From: Alligator mississippiensis
Taxonomy: Eukaryota; Chordata; Crocodylia; Alligatoridae
NCBI RefSeq assembly: GCF_030867095.1
Contig: NC_081824.1
Span: forward strand, 238,726,719 to 238,790,718
DNA: 64,000 nucleotides
Reading direction: 5' to 3'
Shown here piece after piece: positions 45,116 to 57,149 of this stretch (position 1 is the first letter of the stretch; the number at the start of each line of letters is the position of its first letter). The translations under genes and the position numbers were made by a program. The notes under the pieces were generated by a model, which did not search any database, was not told the origin of the DNA, and saw only the letters and a list, made by a program, of their open reading frames with translations.

Positions 45116-46540
45116 GGCTGCTGGAGTGCTTCAAACAGTTTGTTTATGGTGGTATCTTAAAATGACTTGCATTATTATTAAATATCCGTTATCAGATTGG
45201 CATCGGCTGATATATCTGTGGTTAATAATTGGCTATTGGTATTGGCCAAGGAAATCTTTATCAGTGCACTTTAGTTTTCACCTTCCTTGCTTTAACTATT
45301 TTATAGAACAGATTTCACTTAGTACAGCTGAGAATAGGAACGTTACTTGTACACAGCGTGAATGAAGTCCAGTGAGGCAGCACTGTTCTTAAATGTCTTC
45401 TGGTCTTAACCTGGAGTCTTTTTTTCTGGCATAAAAAGAAAACATACAGCTAAGGGCTTTCTTGCAGAAGACAACTGGCTCTTCCTCAAGAATGTTAGAT
45501 TCCCAGGATGAATATTTCTCTCCTCTCAATCTAATTTGAATGGCTGTATGCTTTTGTCAGGTGTTGAGGATCATCAGTATACCACAATCCTTTGCTTTCT
45601 CTACTTCCCTCCAAGGGAGAGGGAGGGAGAACTGTGGCTTCCTAATAGCCTGCCCAGGGGCAAGCTGTTTACTGGTTTCCTTGTTGAGCCTGCCCTCTTT
45701 CTAGGCTGGGGAGGGGGCAGGCAGTCAATTAATGAGTTCCCCTAAGGGTGTGGTTGGCCCAGGGTCAGGCACCTCATGCTCCTTGGCTGGAGAGCTTACC
45801 TGTTTAGTTCTCTTGCCAATGGTCTGGAACACGTGTATGCTTCAGTTTCTGGGCTGTTTTTTTCTAGTGGTTTGAATTTCAGAGAAATTCTTACCATTAG
45901 AAATGAATACCTGTCCGTGTCCAGTGTGAGCTTATGTTGAGCTTTTGTGCCACTACTGCTCCTAAATCTCTCTTTTTTTTTTTATTCACTGACTGACCCA
46001 ATCTCCTTAGTGCCTCCCTTCCCTCAGCCAAAATAAGTCAGGTAAGTGGCAGCAATATCACGGCATACTCTAAAGAGTCCTTACTCTGAAATTGGGAAAA
46101 AACCAAAAGACTTTGACATGGTAAGGCACTTTCCCACTGATTTTGTTTTAAGATCTTTGCATACTGTAGAGGTGGTTGGCAGTGTAAACACTAAGACTCA
46201 GAACAGCTCTAAAACTGCTGCAAGCCATTACTTGTTCACAGTATGAGTGAAGTCCAGTGAGGCACTATACTTGGGTAGGTGTTAAATAGATGAAACTCAG
46301 ATTTTTTTGGCTTAAAAATGGTGAATCGAGCTTGTGCTCTGGCATAAATTACATTTTTAAATTCAAATTTAAAACTGTTTAGTCAGTTCGGCTGCTTACA
46401 GATGGTTTTTGTTTTTGTTTTTTTTGTTTGTTTGTTTTTTTTAAAGCCCCTGCCACTTTACTTTAAACTACATGTGCCCTGTGCTGAGCCTAGCGCATGC
46501 CCAGAAGAAGCATCATGTTAGCTGGACCCAGCTTACCCAG

Positions 46541-46658
46541 TCTGTATAGATCAGGTACTTGAGCAGGGCTTTTTTTGGTGCTTTCATCTAATAGTTGATT
46601 GAATCAACTTTAGATAAAAGCACCAAAAAGCCCCACTGAAGCGCCTGATTTATACAGA
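46541..46658. repeat. fold-back repeat, near-perfect hairpin
   Basis: TCTGTATA at 46541 pairs with TATACAGA at 46651-46658, and the arms between (GGGCTTTTTTTGGTGCTTT and AAAAGCACCAAAAAGCCC; ATAGTTGATT and AATCAACTTT) are complementary. The hairpin is about 58 bp per arm. Weaker complementarity continues outward. It is probably a small MITE. Confidence 0.75.
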
Positions 46659-47028
46659 TGCTGCAGATTCAGGTTGAACTAATGCTCTGCTGCTTTGGAT
46701 AAAGCTAGTCGTGTCCCGTTTCCCCCCCCCCCCCCCAGTCAGCATCCTTTAATGATATGAGCTAATGAACAAAATGAGATGTGAGGAAAATGATATTTAT
46801 AAAAATTACATATGATGAAAGCAGTTTGCCATAGAAACTCCTGCACATTTAAAGTTATATTTAATTAAACCTGGTTTTTCTAAGTGTGCTTATAGCAGCT
46901 GAATTGAATTCAATACTAGTGTCTTTGGAAGCTAGAGTATAAGATTAAGCTAATTTTCATCCAAAGTTAGTACTATTCTATGGGACCTACGTCACTTATG
47001 CCAAGATCCTATTCTGCCTTCTATGGGT

Positions 47029-48400
47029 GCATCCAGACCAGCATGCCTCTTGCAGCGTCTCAGACCCCTTTGAGATGCTGCAAGAGACATGTGCAGGAAC
47101 AAAAAAATGTTCTCTGTGCTGCAAATTTGCAGCCCGGGGAAAAATTAAACCCCTGGAGGTCAAACAATACCCTGGGGGGGGAAAAAGTGGGGTAGGGCAT
47201 GGTCCTGGATTGTGCCCCGAGGCAACCAGAGGGTTGGTTCTCCACAGAGACACTTTGGTAGCTTGCCAGAGCATCTCTGTGGTTGGCCCTTTCCCCAATG
47301 CTGAAACAGCTGCCTGCCTGTGCAGGGCAGACAGCAGTGCAAGCTGCAGGGACCTGAACCTGGTTTCATGCCAGGCAAGTAGGGGGTTGGGGGGCTGGAG
47401 GAGGGGGGAGAGGAGACCATGAGGGAGGCCCCACCTGGCCCCAGCCCCCATTTGTTTCCCCAACTCCCTGTTCATTCACCCCATTCCCCCTTGCCCCCCG
47501 CCTGCTGTTTGTTCCCCCAGCCCCTCCCATACTCATAGGTAGTAGCAGCAGCCTCCCAAGGCTGGAGATGAGCAGGGGAATGAGCGGGAGGCTGGAGACA
47601 AGCCCCTGGAGAGGAGCTGGAGACTTCCTGTGCTTCCTGCTTATCTCTGGCATTGTTCAGAGATATCTGAGGAACTTTAGTGTCTCACATGCATTTTCAA
47701 AAGTGAGTGAATGCAAGTGACATAACACTTAGTGTGCTAGACTTTCAATGAGACCTTGATTCCTAAATCACATGGGTACTTTTGATTTATTTCTTTTCTT
47801 TTCTTTTTTTGTAAGACTGGCCACTATTTTAGGGTTGGAGATAAAATAGACTCAAAAAAACTTTTAGGCACCAGGGACAAAGGACCCAATCCAGTTCTTG
47901 TTGAAGACAAGGGTAGGACTCCCACTGATTTTCAGTGGAAGCAGGATCAGGCTCCTATGTGAATTCAAGTAACAACTCCAATATTAAAATATTCTATTTG
48001 GATTCGATTTTAAGTTGCATGAAATATGCTTGGGAGGCTGGAGATGAGCAGGGGAAGAAGCAGGAGGCTGCTGACGAACCCCTGCAGTTGAGCTGGAGAC
48101 TTCCCCTGCTCTCTCCAGCCTCCTGCTCATTCTTGTGCTCTCTCCAGTCTCCTACTCATTCTCCTGCTCATCTCCAGCCTCCCAAGGCTGGAGACAAGCA
48201 GGGGGCTGGGACCCTGCAGGCAGGGTAGTCCATGTGCTGTGTGGGGGGACTCTGCCCTGTGTAAGGCAGGGAACCTACCCTTCCTAAGCAGCCCCCACAC
48301 CCACAGTTTCCCCCACATTCCCCCACCCCCATTCCCACCATTCTCCTGCAAACCCCATATCCCCCCATCAGACACCCACCATGTGATAAGGAAACCAAAA
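47029..48400. repeat. GC-rich repeat block with hairpin and repeated units
   Basis: A hairpin CTCTTGCAGC / GCTGCAAGAG lies at 47046-47086 with arms of 16 bp. The segment GGCTGGAGATGAGCAGGGGAA-type (first 20 bases GGCTGGAGATGAGCAGGGGA) at 47560-47640 recurs at 48035-48210 in both orientations. The start GGGTGCATCCAGAC resembles a MITE terminus. Two related insertions are likely, with uncertain limits. Confidence 0.45.
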
Positions 48401-50486
48401 GTAAACATATAGATATTCAGGATTTATTTTATTATGATGCTAGAGACACTGTAGGCTTCCAGATTTCTTTAATATTGTAAATATAGCAATAAAACATTGC
48501 TCATCTGATCAATCTCTCTCTCTTTTGTTCTAATTGTGGAAGAATGTGGATTTTGGGGTATTTTAAAAAGTGACTGCTTCAGCAGTCTAGCTGACACAAA
48601 GGACTAGTGTCCCCAGATACCAAGTGGCTGGGCCTCTGAAGCTCCTGAGGCCAAGTAGCCCTAAGCTGCTGGCCAGGGCAGATTTTTATACTGCTGGGGC
48701 CAGCACAGGTGCTGGCTCCAGGCTCTTGCACTCCCTGGCTACAGATCTGGGAGGAGCCAGGCAGGGTTGTTTTGCCCCAAGTGGCACAATTTGCTCCATA
48801 ACAAAGTGCATGTCCAGGCACGTGCGCTGAGGCAAAAAGCCCCAGCTCAAATTTTTACCACTTCTATTTTAGCTGCTGCAAGCGCATGTACCCTATATGT
48901 TTAAACTCATGCAGCTGCAGGGAATTCTTTTGCATGCCAGCTAGTTGGGATGGAGTACAGGTGGGATAGCAGATATTTTGTGAGAATAGATCTGAGTGTT
49001 TAGTTGTTAGTTATGCCTGTCAGAAACCTCTAAGTCCATAGGAGGATAAAAAAATATAATTGGGAACTGTATAATGCTTAAAGCAGTCATTCTTCAAACT
49101 GGAAACACAGGTAGAGCTCTTGGATTCGCATTGATGGCTGCAGTAGATGCTTTCATTTTACGTTTAACTAATTAGACCCAAGTGCATGCTAACAAGGTAA
49201 ATCATGCATTTGCTTTGAGCAATAACCTAATTAGTGGTTATTGAATATGGTAGATTCAAGTATCTTTAAAATTGTCATTTTTGAGCTCTTAACTGATTTC
49301 TCCCCCTCCTGCCCCACCCTTGGAAACGTATGTTTTAGGTTAGGATACAAAGTCATTTCTAGCTCACCTGTTAAACTCCAAATAAGTAGTGTCAAAAGTA
49401 AGTCACATATAAGGATGGGTGTGAAATGTACTGGTGGGTCACATTCCAAGACTGATTACAACTTCAGTGTTGTCATGTAGTTATTCTTTTTGTGATGCAA
49501 GGAAAAGGCCTGTAATGTTTAAAAATGCTCCCTTTTGGTGTGTGTTGTTTGTTGTTTTTTTTTAAAGAAATTCTGATCTTTCTTTAATTCATTCTTGCCA
49601 AAAAATCTCTGTGTTCAGCTGGAAAGATAGTATGTTTGGCATCACAGATGCAAGAAAACCTGAGTAAAGATTACCTCTCCTTTGACCCTTCGACTTGCTG
49701 TGCTCTGCTGTTTACACCTATGTCATTACTTACGGTGCTGGATCATCACTGCATGTTATCCAGCCTGTGACCCACTCTGGGACTTGTGGCTGCAGTACCT
49801 GGGTGAGTCCTGTGCTGGGGGTTGGGCGGTCACTGCCAAGGTCACCTTCACTTTCCCTGGGATCCGCGCCTGGCCAAGGAGGGGCCTGGGGCCAGCCTGG
49901 GCCCGTGTGGCTGTGAAGCCATCCGGTGCTGGGTGCAGCACCCCTAGGGCTGATGCCCACCTGTGCCTGGCCACAGAGCCCCAGCAACCTGTGGGTGGGC
50001 AGGCCCAGCCCTGGGGATCCCTGGCTGCCGCCTGCCTTGCAGGGGTGGCTATGGCAGAAAGAAAGTGGTGGCAGTGAGTACCCCCAAACTTCCTGCACCC
50101 TCTGTGCTGCTCCCCAGGTAGGTGGGGCGCTGCAGCAGGATGCTACCATCTGGCAGGGGACACATGGTGCTCACACAACCTCAGAGAGGGGCAAGAGCAC
50201 CAGCCTGTCTTGGAGCTTGGGTGGCCCTGGGGTGGGGGAGAGCAGGGTTGGTGCCTTGCCTCCTGGCAGGACGGCTGTGTGCGGGGCTCCCAGGCAGAGC
50301 TCCGAGTTCCACGGAGAAAGGCCTCCTCCCTTCTGTTCAGCAGTTTAAGTCGGGAGGCAAGTGCCTCATGTGGGGAGGGGCCCAGAAATAGCTGTTGCTG
50401 CAGCTGGCAGTTGGGTGCTCCAGCCAACACTGCTCTGTGCACTGTCCTGGTCCCAGCTGCCCTGCTGCGCCTCCATTGTGCTAGGA

Positions 50487-51664
50487 CAGGGGTAGGCAAA
50501 ATACGGCCCATGGGCCAGATGTGGCTCATAAGGCCATTCTGTTTGGTCCGCAGGGCCCCCTAAAAATGTAGAAAATTAATTTCTCTGCCCTTGGTTCCTG
50601 TCAAAAATGACAGGAACCTAGGGCAGTAGGACCCAGGAGAAGCCCAGCAGGCTCCAACAACAACTGGGCCTGCCCCTCCCACCTCTCCAGCCAGAAACCC
50701 CAGCTGGGGCTTCTGGCCTGGGAGCATGTGGCTGCCCCTGCGCTGCAACTGCAGGTAAGCTTGGGGGAGTGGGGGGGACCCCGGGCAGGGAAGGAACGCA
50801 GAGTGGGGTATGGGGAAGCAGCTTCTTCCCCACCCTGTGGCTGGTGTCCCGTGCTGCAGCTGCTCGCAGCGCGCCTGTGGCTGCCTGTGCCTGCTCCGGA
50901 TAGCCCTGTGCGGGCTGTGAACGGCTGCAGCAGGGAGCACTGGCCACGGGGTGGGGGAGGGGCTGCTTTTCCCCCCTGTGCTCAGCTTTTTCCTGGGCTC
51001 CTTCCCTGCACGGAGAAAAGCGGCCCCTTGCCTGCCCCATGGCCAGTGCTCTTTGCTGCAGGCGCTCGCAGCCCATGTAGGGCTGTCTGGAGCAGGCACA
51101 GGAAGCCCCAAGCTGGCTGCAGCACAGGGCACCAGGCATGGGGCGGGTGAGGGGCTGCTCCCTGCCCCCCCTGTGCTCAGCACCACCTTGTAACCCAGCC
51201 CCACTGCCAGGCTGGCAGCAGGGCCGGGTTACAAGCTGGTGCTGAGAGTGGGGAAGAGCGGCCCCTCATTTGCTGTGTGGCCAGTGCCTTGCGCTGCAGC
51301 TGCTTGCAGCCCACCTGGGACTGCCTGTACCTGCTCCGGACAGCCCCATGCAGGCTGTGAGCACCTGCACCAGGGAGTGCTTGCCATGGGGTGGGCGAAG
51401 GACTGCTTTTCCCTGCGCTCAGCACCAGCTTATTCCCTGCCGGTGAGCAGGGGATTGGGGCTGTGCGCTGCCCCCCACCTGTACCGTGGGGCGGGGGGGC
51501 TCTGGGTGTGAGTGGGCGGGGAGCCCAAGACATTGGGACATGGGTCCCAAGATGATGACCAGGGGGCAGGGCACCTGTCAAGCGGTGGGGCTACCCATAT
51601 AGCCCTTGACAGCTTGCCAAAACTGTGTAAGTGGCCTTCCACCCGAAATAATTGCCCGCCCCTG
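50487..51664. mobile_element. 1.18-kb hAT MITE with internal repeats
   Basis: Left end CAGGGGTAGGCAA and reversed right end CAGGGGCGGGCAA are inverted termini; the target duplication TGCTAGGA is perfect (50479-50486 and 51665-51672). Inside, a GC-rich unit of roughly 240 bp (containing CTGCAGCTGCTYGCAGC, CCTGCTCCGGA and CAGGGAGYRCT) is repeated two to three times (50820-51430). Long ORFs in several frames here simply follow this repeated GC-rich sequence. The perfect duplication suggests a rather recent insertion. Confidence 0.85.
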
Positions 51665-51854
51665 TGCTAGGACCATGCTGGTTCCTACACTGCCTCCATC
51701 CCTACTGACATCCTGCCCTAGCTTGCTCTCCTCTGTTTGCTCACCACGCTTGTCAACACAGAGTTATGGGGGGCTCTGGCAGTTGCTGTCTCTTGGCCTT
51801 TCATCCCAGCGTGAGGAATTATTTATACAGTCGGAATCAACATGGTCTATAGTA

Positions 51855-52073
51855 ATATTGAATAGTTGATTTAAATAAAATTAAACAGTTGATTTAAATA
51901 TGGTGTTTATGGTGACTTTTATAAAAAGTTGGGTATCAGGCCATTGGTCAGGAATGTAACCCCCTACTATAATGTTGTTTCTGTGGGAAAACCGGATTCG
52001 ACTTGCATCGTTTCGACCTACAGTGCCTTTTCCAGGGACATAACCCACTGTAAGTGCGAAGACTGCTTGTAAA
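51855..52073 (+). mobile_element. Tigger transposon end fragment
   Basis: Reverse complement of 10597-10800: ATGGTGTTTATGGTGACTTT, TTATAAAAAGTTGGGTATCA, CGTTTCGACCTACAG and ending GTAAGTGCGAAGACTGCTTG. It is the terminus downstream of the transposase gene from a second copy of the same Tigger family. No transposase sequence remains. Confidence 0.8.
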
Positions 52074-53038
52074 TGTATCCTTAAAAATATATCCTTTTTT
52101 TCTAATAATCCTTCCCGAAAGTTAAGGGTTGATAGCTTCTAATGATTGTTTGGGTGCTTGAAGATCTTCCTCTGCTCTTCCAAGTACCTAATATTACTTG
52201 GGTAAAACAGTAGCCGTGGTGGGTAGGGGAAGGAAACTAAATATTTATAGCCTCCTTTACTCATGGTAAACGCTCTGGCATTAATTTCTCTTGCTTCCTG
52301 TTTTCAAAATGAAGCAAATGGACCAGTTATTGGATCTTTAAATAAAACATTCCAGAAAGATCTCATGCATGTGTCATTCCTCTGAGTTTGCAGTTCAAAA
52401 TACTGCTCTGTACAATCCCCATGCCTTCTGAAAGGGGATGCATTCCTTTTCCAGCCTGTGTTTTGAATTGGGGACTTTTTATTTTGGTTTCCCTAAATCA
52501 TTCGTCAGAGCACCTGAAGAACTGTTGCATTTATGGAAAGTGGTTTACTTGTAGTCACTTAGAATAGCATCTGGTTTGTCACATTACAGTTAGCTCAGTC
52601 TAATGTAACAAAGAAAAATGTGGCTTGATGTACTGGTATCGATTTGGCAAGATGTCTGAATCGTTGTATTCTATTAAATATGTGACATTTTGAGTGATAA
52701 TACAGGAATGTTTGCATGGAGAACTCATGGCACTGAATTATGGTGGAATTTATATTTGAATCCTAGGAGGTCAAATTTTGATTTTTAAGTTATTTTATGC
52801 ATCCCCATTCCAGGTCTTCTTCCTCCCCCCCCCCCCCCCCTGCATAGGGTTGTCCACTTTTTTGGTGGCTTGGGACCATGTGCCTGATGGGCCACACACC
52901 ATGGGGGCCATGGGTCCCCTAGGCTGCACTGGGCCAGTGGGTGGGTCCCCCTGTCCTCCCTTTTTTCCTAACCCATTCCACTGCACATACTGGCAGGTGG
53001 TCCCCCACCATGCTGTATCGTGAATGTGGGTGGGCCAC

Positions 53039-53935
53039 TAGGCCTGTGCGAATAGGGAAGTATTCGATTTGGATTCGGTGGACAGTGATTCATTTAGGAG
53101 ATTCAGATCACTGTCCCGAATCGATTCAGCCAAAGCGGCTTTGGAAGATTTGGCACTGGTTCAGAGATTTGCCGTAGACTATAATGGCGAGTCACTGAAA
53201 TACCTATAACTTTGTCTTTTTTTGGCAGATTTGGATGAAAACAGCAGGAATGGTAGCCCCTTCTGAGGGCATGAGGCCTGCCAAGTTTCAAGGAGATAGG
53301 TGCTGGGGTTTCTGGGAAACTGCACCTCAAGGTGCTGACAGGCAAAACTTGTGATGTGACTGTGTGTGCGTTAAGGCGCAGTGGGTGAAAACTGCAGGGA
53401 CGGTGGCCCCTGTTCTCACCCTCACAGCTCTACTGCAACCAGTAAGCCTCAGGCCTCTCAAAGAACTTACAGATATGGGCTTTCCCCAGCCAGGACTGTG
53501 CAGTAGTTGGAGAGTATATCAGATGCCTTCTGCTCTTACCTGCCTTTCACCTGGCATTTCCTGGGGCTGAGGCTCACGCCACCAGCAGTCCCACCAGGCT
53601 TCCCTACCCAGGCAGGGTGCATGCCCAGGACCTGGGGCCTCCTCCTTCCCATATAGCCCTAGCCCTTATACCTCCAAGCTCTTCCTGGCACGGGAGCTCA
53701 GCAGGGAGATGTTCTTCCCCTGCTGGCTGGTGAGAAACTAAACTACCGCTTCCAGCTCTGAGAGTGGGGCATTAAATGGCCGCCTTCATTAGCACCTGTC
53801 CTGCCACATACATAGCCCCTCGTGCAGGCATGAGGGAGGCATGCCAGGTTTCAGGCAGAGTAGTGTAGGGGTTTCTCTGAAACTGCACCTCAAACTGCTG
53901 AAAGCAACTCTTGTGTCATGTGTGTGTTAAGGGGT
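53039..53935. mobile_element. hAT-type element related to those at 106 and 44621
   Basis: Starts TAGGCCTGTGCGAATAGGG and continues GATTTGGATTCGG, matching the reversed right end of the element at 106. Inside, a segment with ACTGCACCTCAAGGTGCTGA occurs twice (about 53320 and 53885). It is cut at the right by the Penelope-like copy at 53936. Confidence 0.55.
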
Positions 53936-54560
53936 GTAGGTTGTAGTCATGTTGGTCTAAGGACATAGCCCAGACAAGGTTGTTAGGGTCAGTCTGATAT
54001 CTTTTATTAGACCGACTGAATAGTTGGAGAAATTCTTTGCGTGCTTTTGGGTTTAAAAAACCTTTGTCAGGCTGAGGAAGCATCTAGTTGGTGTGTGTGC
54101 TGTTCCTGAATGGAAGGAACAGTAAAGAAGCCAGAGGCTGGCATGCAATGTAGGCAAGAAAGCTAGTCAGTGAAAATGGAAATAGAGGCATCTGGGGATG
54201 AGAGACAGGCTAGTGGGGGAGGGAGATGTAGCAGGTAAAAGTAGAGAGGTACGTGCTGCTACCTGGGGAGTCAGATGTCAGGCAGGTTGTAGGGTGTCAT
54301 AAACCCAATTTCTATATTGAGTCCATGAGTTTCTGTATCTAGTAGGATGATGAAATGAAGTTCATAGGCCCATCTGTGAAAAGCGGCTTGCTTTAAGATA
54401 GGTCGGCTTTGGTTTTTTTTGGACCTTGCATATATTGATAGTATCATTCAGAGAGATGCCAGCCACTCCTTTCCCACAGAATTCCTTAGTAACTGAGTCT
54501 GTTTACACTGCATCAACATCCATGAGGCACTTTTTCAGAAACTGGGTTATCCTGGATTTT
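53936..54560 (-). mobile_element. Penelope-like retroelement, longest copy
   Basis: The antisense tail begins GGGTGTAGGTTGTAGTCATG then TTGGTCTAAGGACATAG, and ATATCTTTTATTAGACCGAC follows. A hammerhead-like core lies at 54043-54071 (minus strand CTGACAA, GGTTT/AAACC stem, AAAAGC). About 450 bp of body follow and match 3225-3660. No intact ORF is seen. Confidence 0.55.
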
Positions 54561-56369
54561 TTTTTTTAAAAAAAAAACAAAACTGTTTCCCAAATGTTTG
54601 TAAATTGGGAATGCAATTTTAGCACATGTTGGAAGTACAATGTAGGTTAAATAACATATGCTTAAAAACACTTGAAGTCTTACCTAAATGTTACTAATGT
54701 AGAGAGGTTTTTTGTAATTACTTTCTGGCATTTACATTATATATATTTTGCATTTTGTACTTTAATCAGTTTGGATCATGAAAGTGAATAATTTCCTTTT
54801 TTTCTGTAGACTGTAAGACTTTTGAACATAAACCCTACAATTTTTGCCTGAAGTACCTGAGGTTCTTCTCTTATCTTCTTCCATGTTATCATATTTTGTT
54901 TTGCATACCAAGCACCCCCAAATAAGAAGCACTTTGTTTGGGGAAGGCAGGCTGAAAGAGAGAAGACTTTTTTTACTTTTTTCCTCAGTCATGGCTGAAA
55001 CTAACTGCATGGAGCAGCTTGATGACTATTCTAGGTGAAAGCTAGTTTCAATACTTTTGCATCCACTGCCAAATTAGCAGCAGCTTTTGGCTGCTTAGCG
55101 AGAAGCTACTGCTATTTCCAGCAGTGGCTGTAAGAGGGTTGAAGCTAACTCTGATGGAGCAGAGTGCACTTGGACCCTTTCTCTCTGAGGTCAGGGAAGG
55201 AAACAATCCCGTGGCCGTTATCGTCTCTGTGCGTCAATTCTAGCACAAAAATCAGCTTCCCCCTTTTAGACGGTCCAATTTTGGCTGGCTGATTTTTTTG
55301 GAAGGGGGGAAGGCAGCTGTAGGCTGAAAGTAAATGCAGCATTTCTCGCTTGTTCAGTAGCATTTATTGGTGATTTATGCGACATAATGAATGCCCAAGA
55401 AGCATCTTTTATCTTAATATAGTTGTTATCCTCTTATTTCTGCAGAGCTGTTCCTGTTGAGGCTTTGCTTAGCACCCTCACCTATTTATTGAAGTATGGC
55501 TGATTCCCTTTGTGTGAAATATGCTCTGTGGTATTAATACTTCAATACTTGACTGAAAATTCTTTAGAATCCTGGGGCAGACTGGCTTAGCAGCCTTGTA
55601 TTCTGGGGAAAACCACACTGTCAGTGTGTGTGTGAATTACAATGCTCTAGAAGTGGGGGGGGGGGGGGGGGAGTAGGTAACCTTTTGGTATTGGTTGTCA
55701 TAGTGCTTGTAGGGCTCCCCTTGGCTGCTGTATCTCTTGGATGCTCTATTTTGTCCTAATGCATGGGAGTGAGCACTCTTAAGCTTCCCTTGGCCTAAGT
55801 GGGCTTCAGGACTCTTATTTTCCATGATGACATGACATGATGCCTAGGAGCACACAGACATGTTGTTTCCTTTCATGAAAATGGTTTCTCCCATCCCCAA
55901 TTACCTTAGGCACGAAAAGCTAGTTCTGTACCCGTAATACATTAGAACTTGCATGCCCTGTCCAAAGCATCCAACCATGCTCTGGATTTGATGCTCTTAA
56001 TTTACAGTTTAATTCTACAGTAGGGATATCAAAGATACATCCAGAGAGTCCCATCATTCAACCTTCAGTGCTGCCTCTGGGTCCAGGGGTTGACCCACAC
56101 TTCACAAACAGTGCATGCTGGACAGGACCAGTGCTGCTGCTCATGGTGCCCACCCCAGCTGATCCAGGATCTGTACTGCTCATAGCGCTGATCCCAGAGC
56201 AGGTGCTGCATACACTGGATGTGGCATATGGGGAGAGGGAGAGAGGTGAGATGTCTGTGGACCTTATCTGACCTGTGGGACCAGCCTTGTCCATTCACTC
56301 AGTCTGTGGACCAGCATTGCACCACTCATCTGGCCTGCAGACCCAGATGTGCCTGACATCTCTGCTCTA

Positions 56370-56638
56370 CAGTAATGGTTCTCAACCTCACTAAACTCGA
56401 GATTCGTCAGAAAATGTTCTCAGCTTTCACTTGTTTTTTTTTTTTACCCCTTGAAAAACACTAGAGCAATTCTTCTATTGCAAACAACTCGGACCACAAT
56501 AGGTTGGAATGTTTTCAACATTATGAATTACTGTTTGGAATCTTTGTGTTTTTCTTGTTAATCGTGTCACTTTTATATGCCTAATTGTGCGGTGCCATAT
56601 GGCACCCTTGAAAGGATATCCCTTTTGGAGAATCACTG
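56370..56638. mobile_element. hAT (Charlie-like) MITE
   Basis: Left end CAGTAATGGTTCTCAACC and reversed right end CAGTGATTCTCC form inverted termini. A target duplication is not evident any more. Confidence 0.6.
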
Positions 56639-57149
56639 CTCTGCATCATGAGTATTCTAAAGCAAATTATCCTTTAATAATGAGAAATTTGTGGACCTCA
56701 AAAAATAATGAACCCAACATACCTTTTTTTTGCTTCAGCCTCCTAGCAGTTCAGGAACTTTTGGAGAGCTTGGGTCAGTATCTTTTGGGGAATCCAGAAT
56801 TCTTCTCCTTCAGCTCATAACTGTCCTGCAAATTCTGTGGTCTCTCTTGGCTCCAAATCAATGTCATGAACTCGGTTATTCCTGTATCAAGATGATACTT
56901 TTTCAGGAGCATTGCTCAACACAAATATTGCTTATGTTAAGGCTTCTGCTAAACCAGCACTGTCCAACTGGCAGCCGGTGGGCTGCCTGTGGTCCCTGGA
57001 GGGTTAGCATGCAGCCCGCAGGTTCCTGCTAGCCCACCATTCCCCAGCAATTGCTTCTGCCATGGCAGCTGGGTTGTTCAGGCTTCTCCTTCCTCTTTCA
57101 GTTTTTGCTTCCTGCCCCTGCTTCTGGGGATGAGGCTGCAAACAGAAGG

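Noticed and set aside
50560-51204. 214-codon minus ORF
   Set aside because: Lies wholly inside a hAT MITE with internal tandem repeats and has no transposase motifs.
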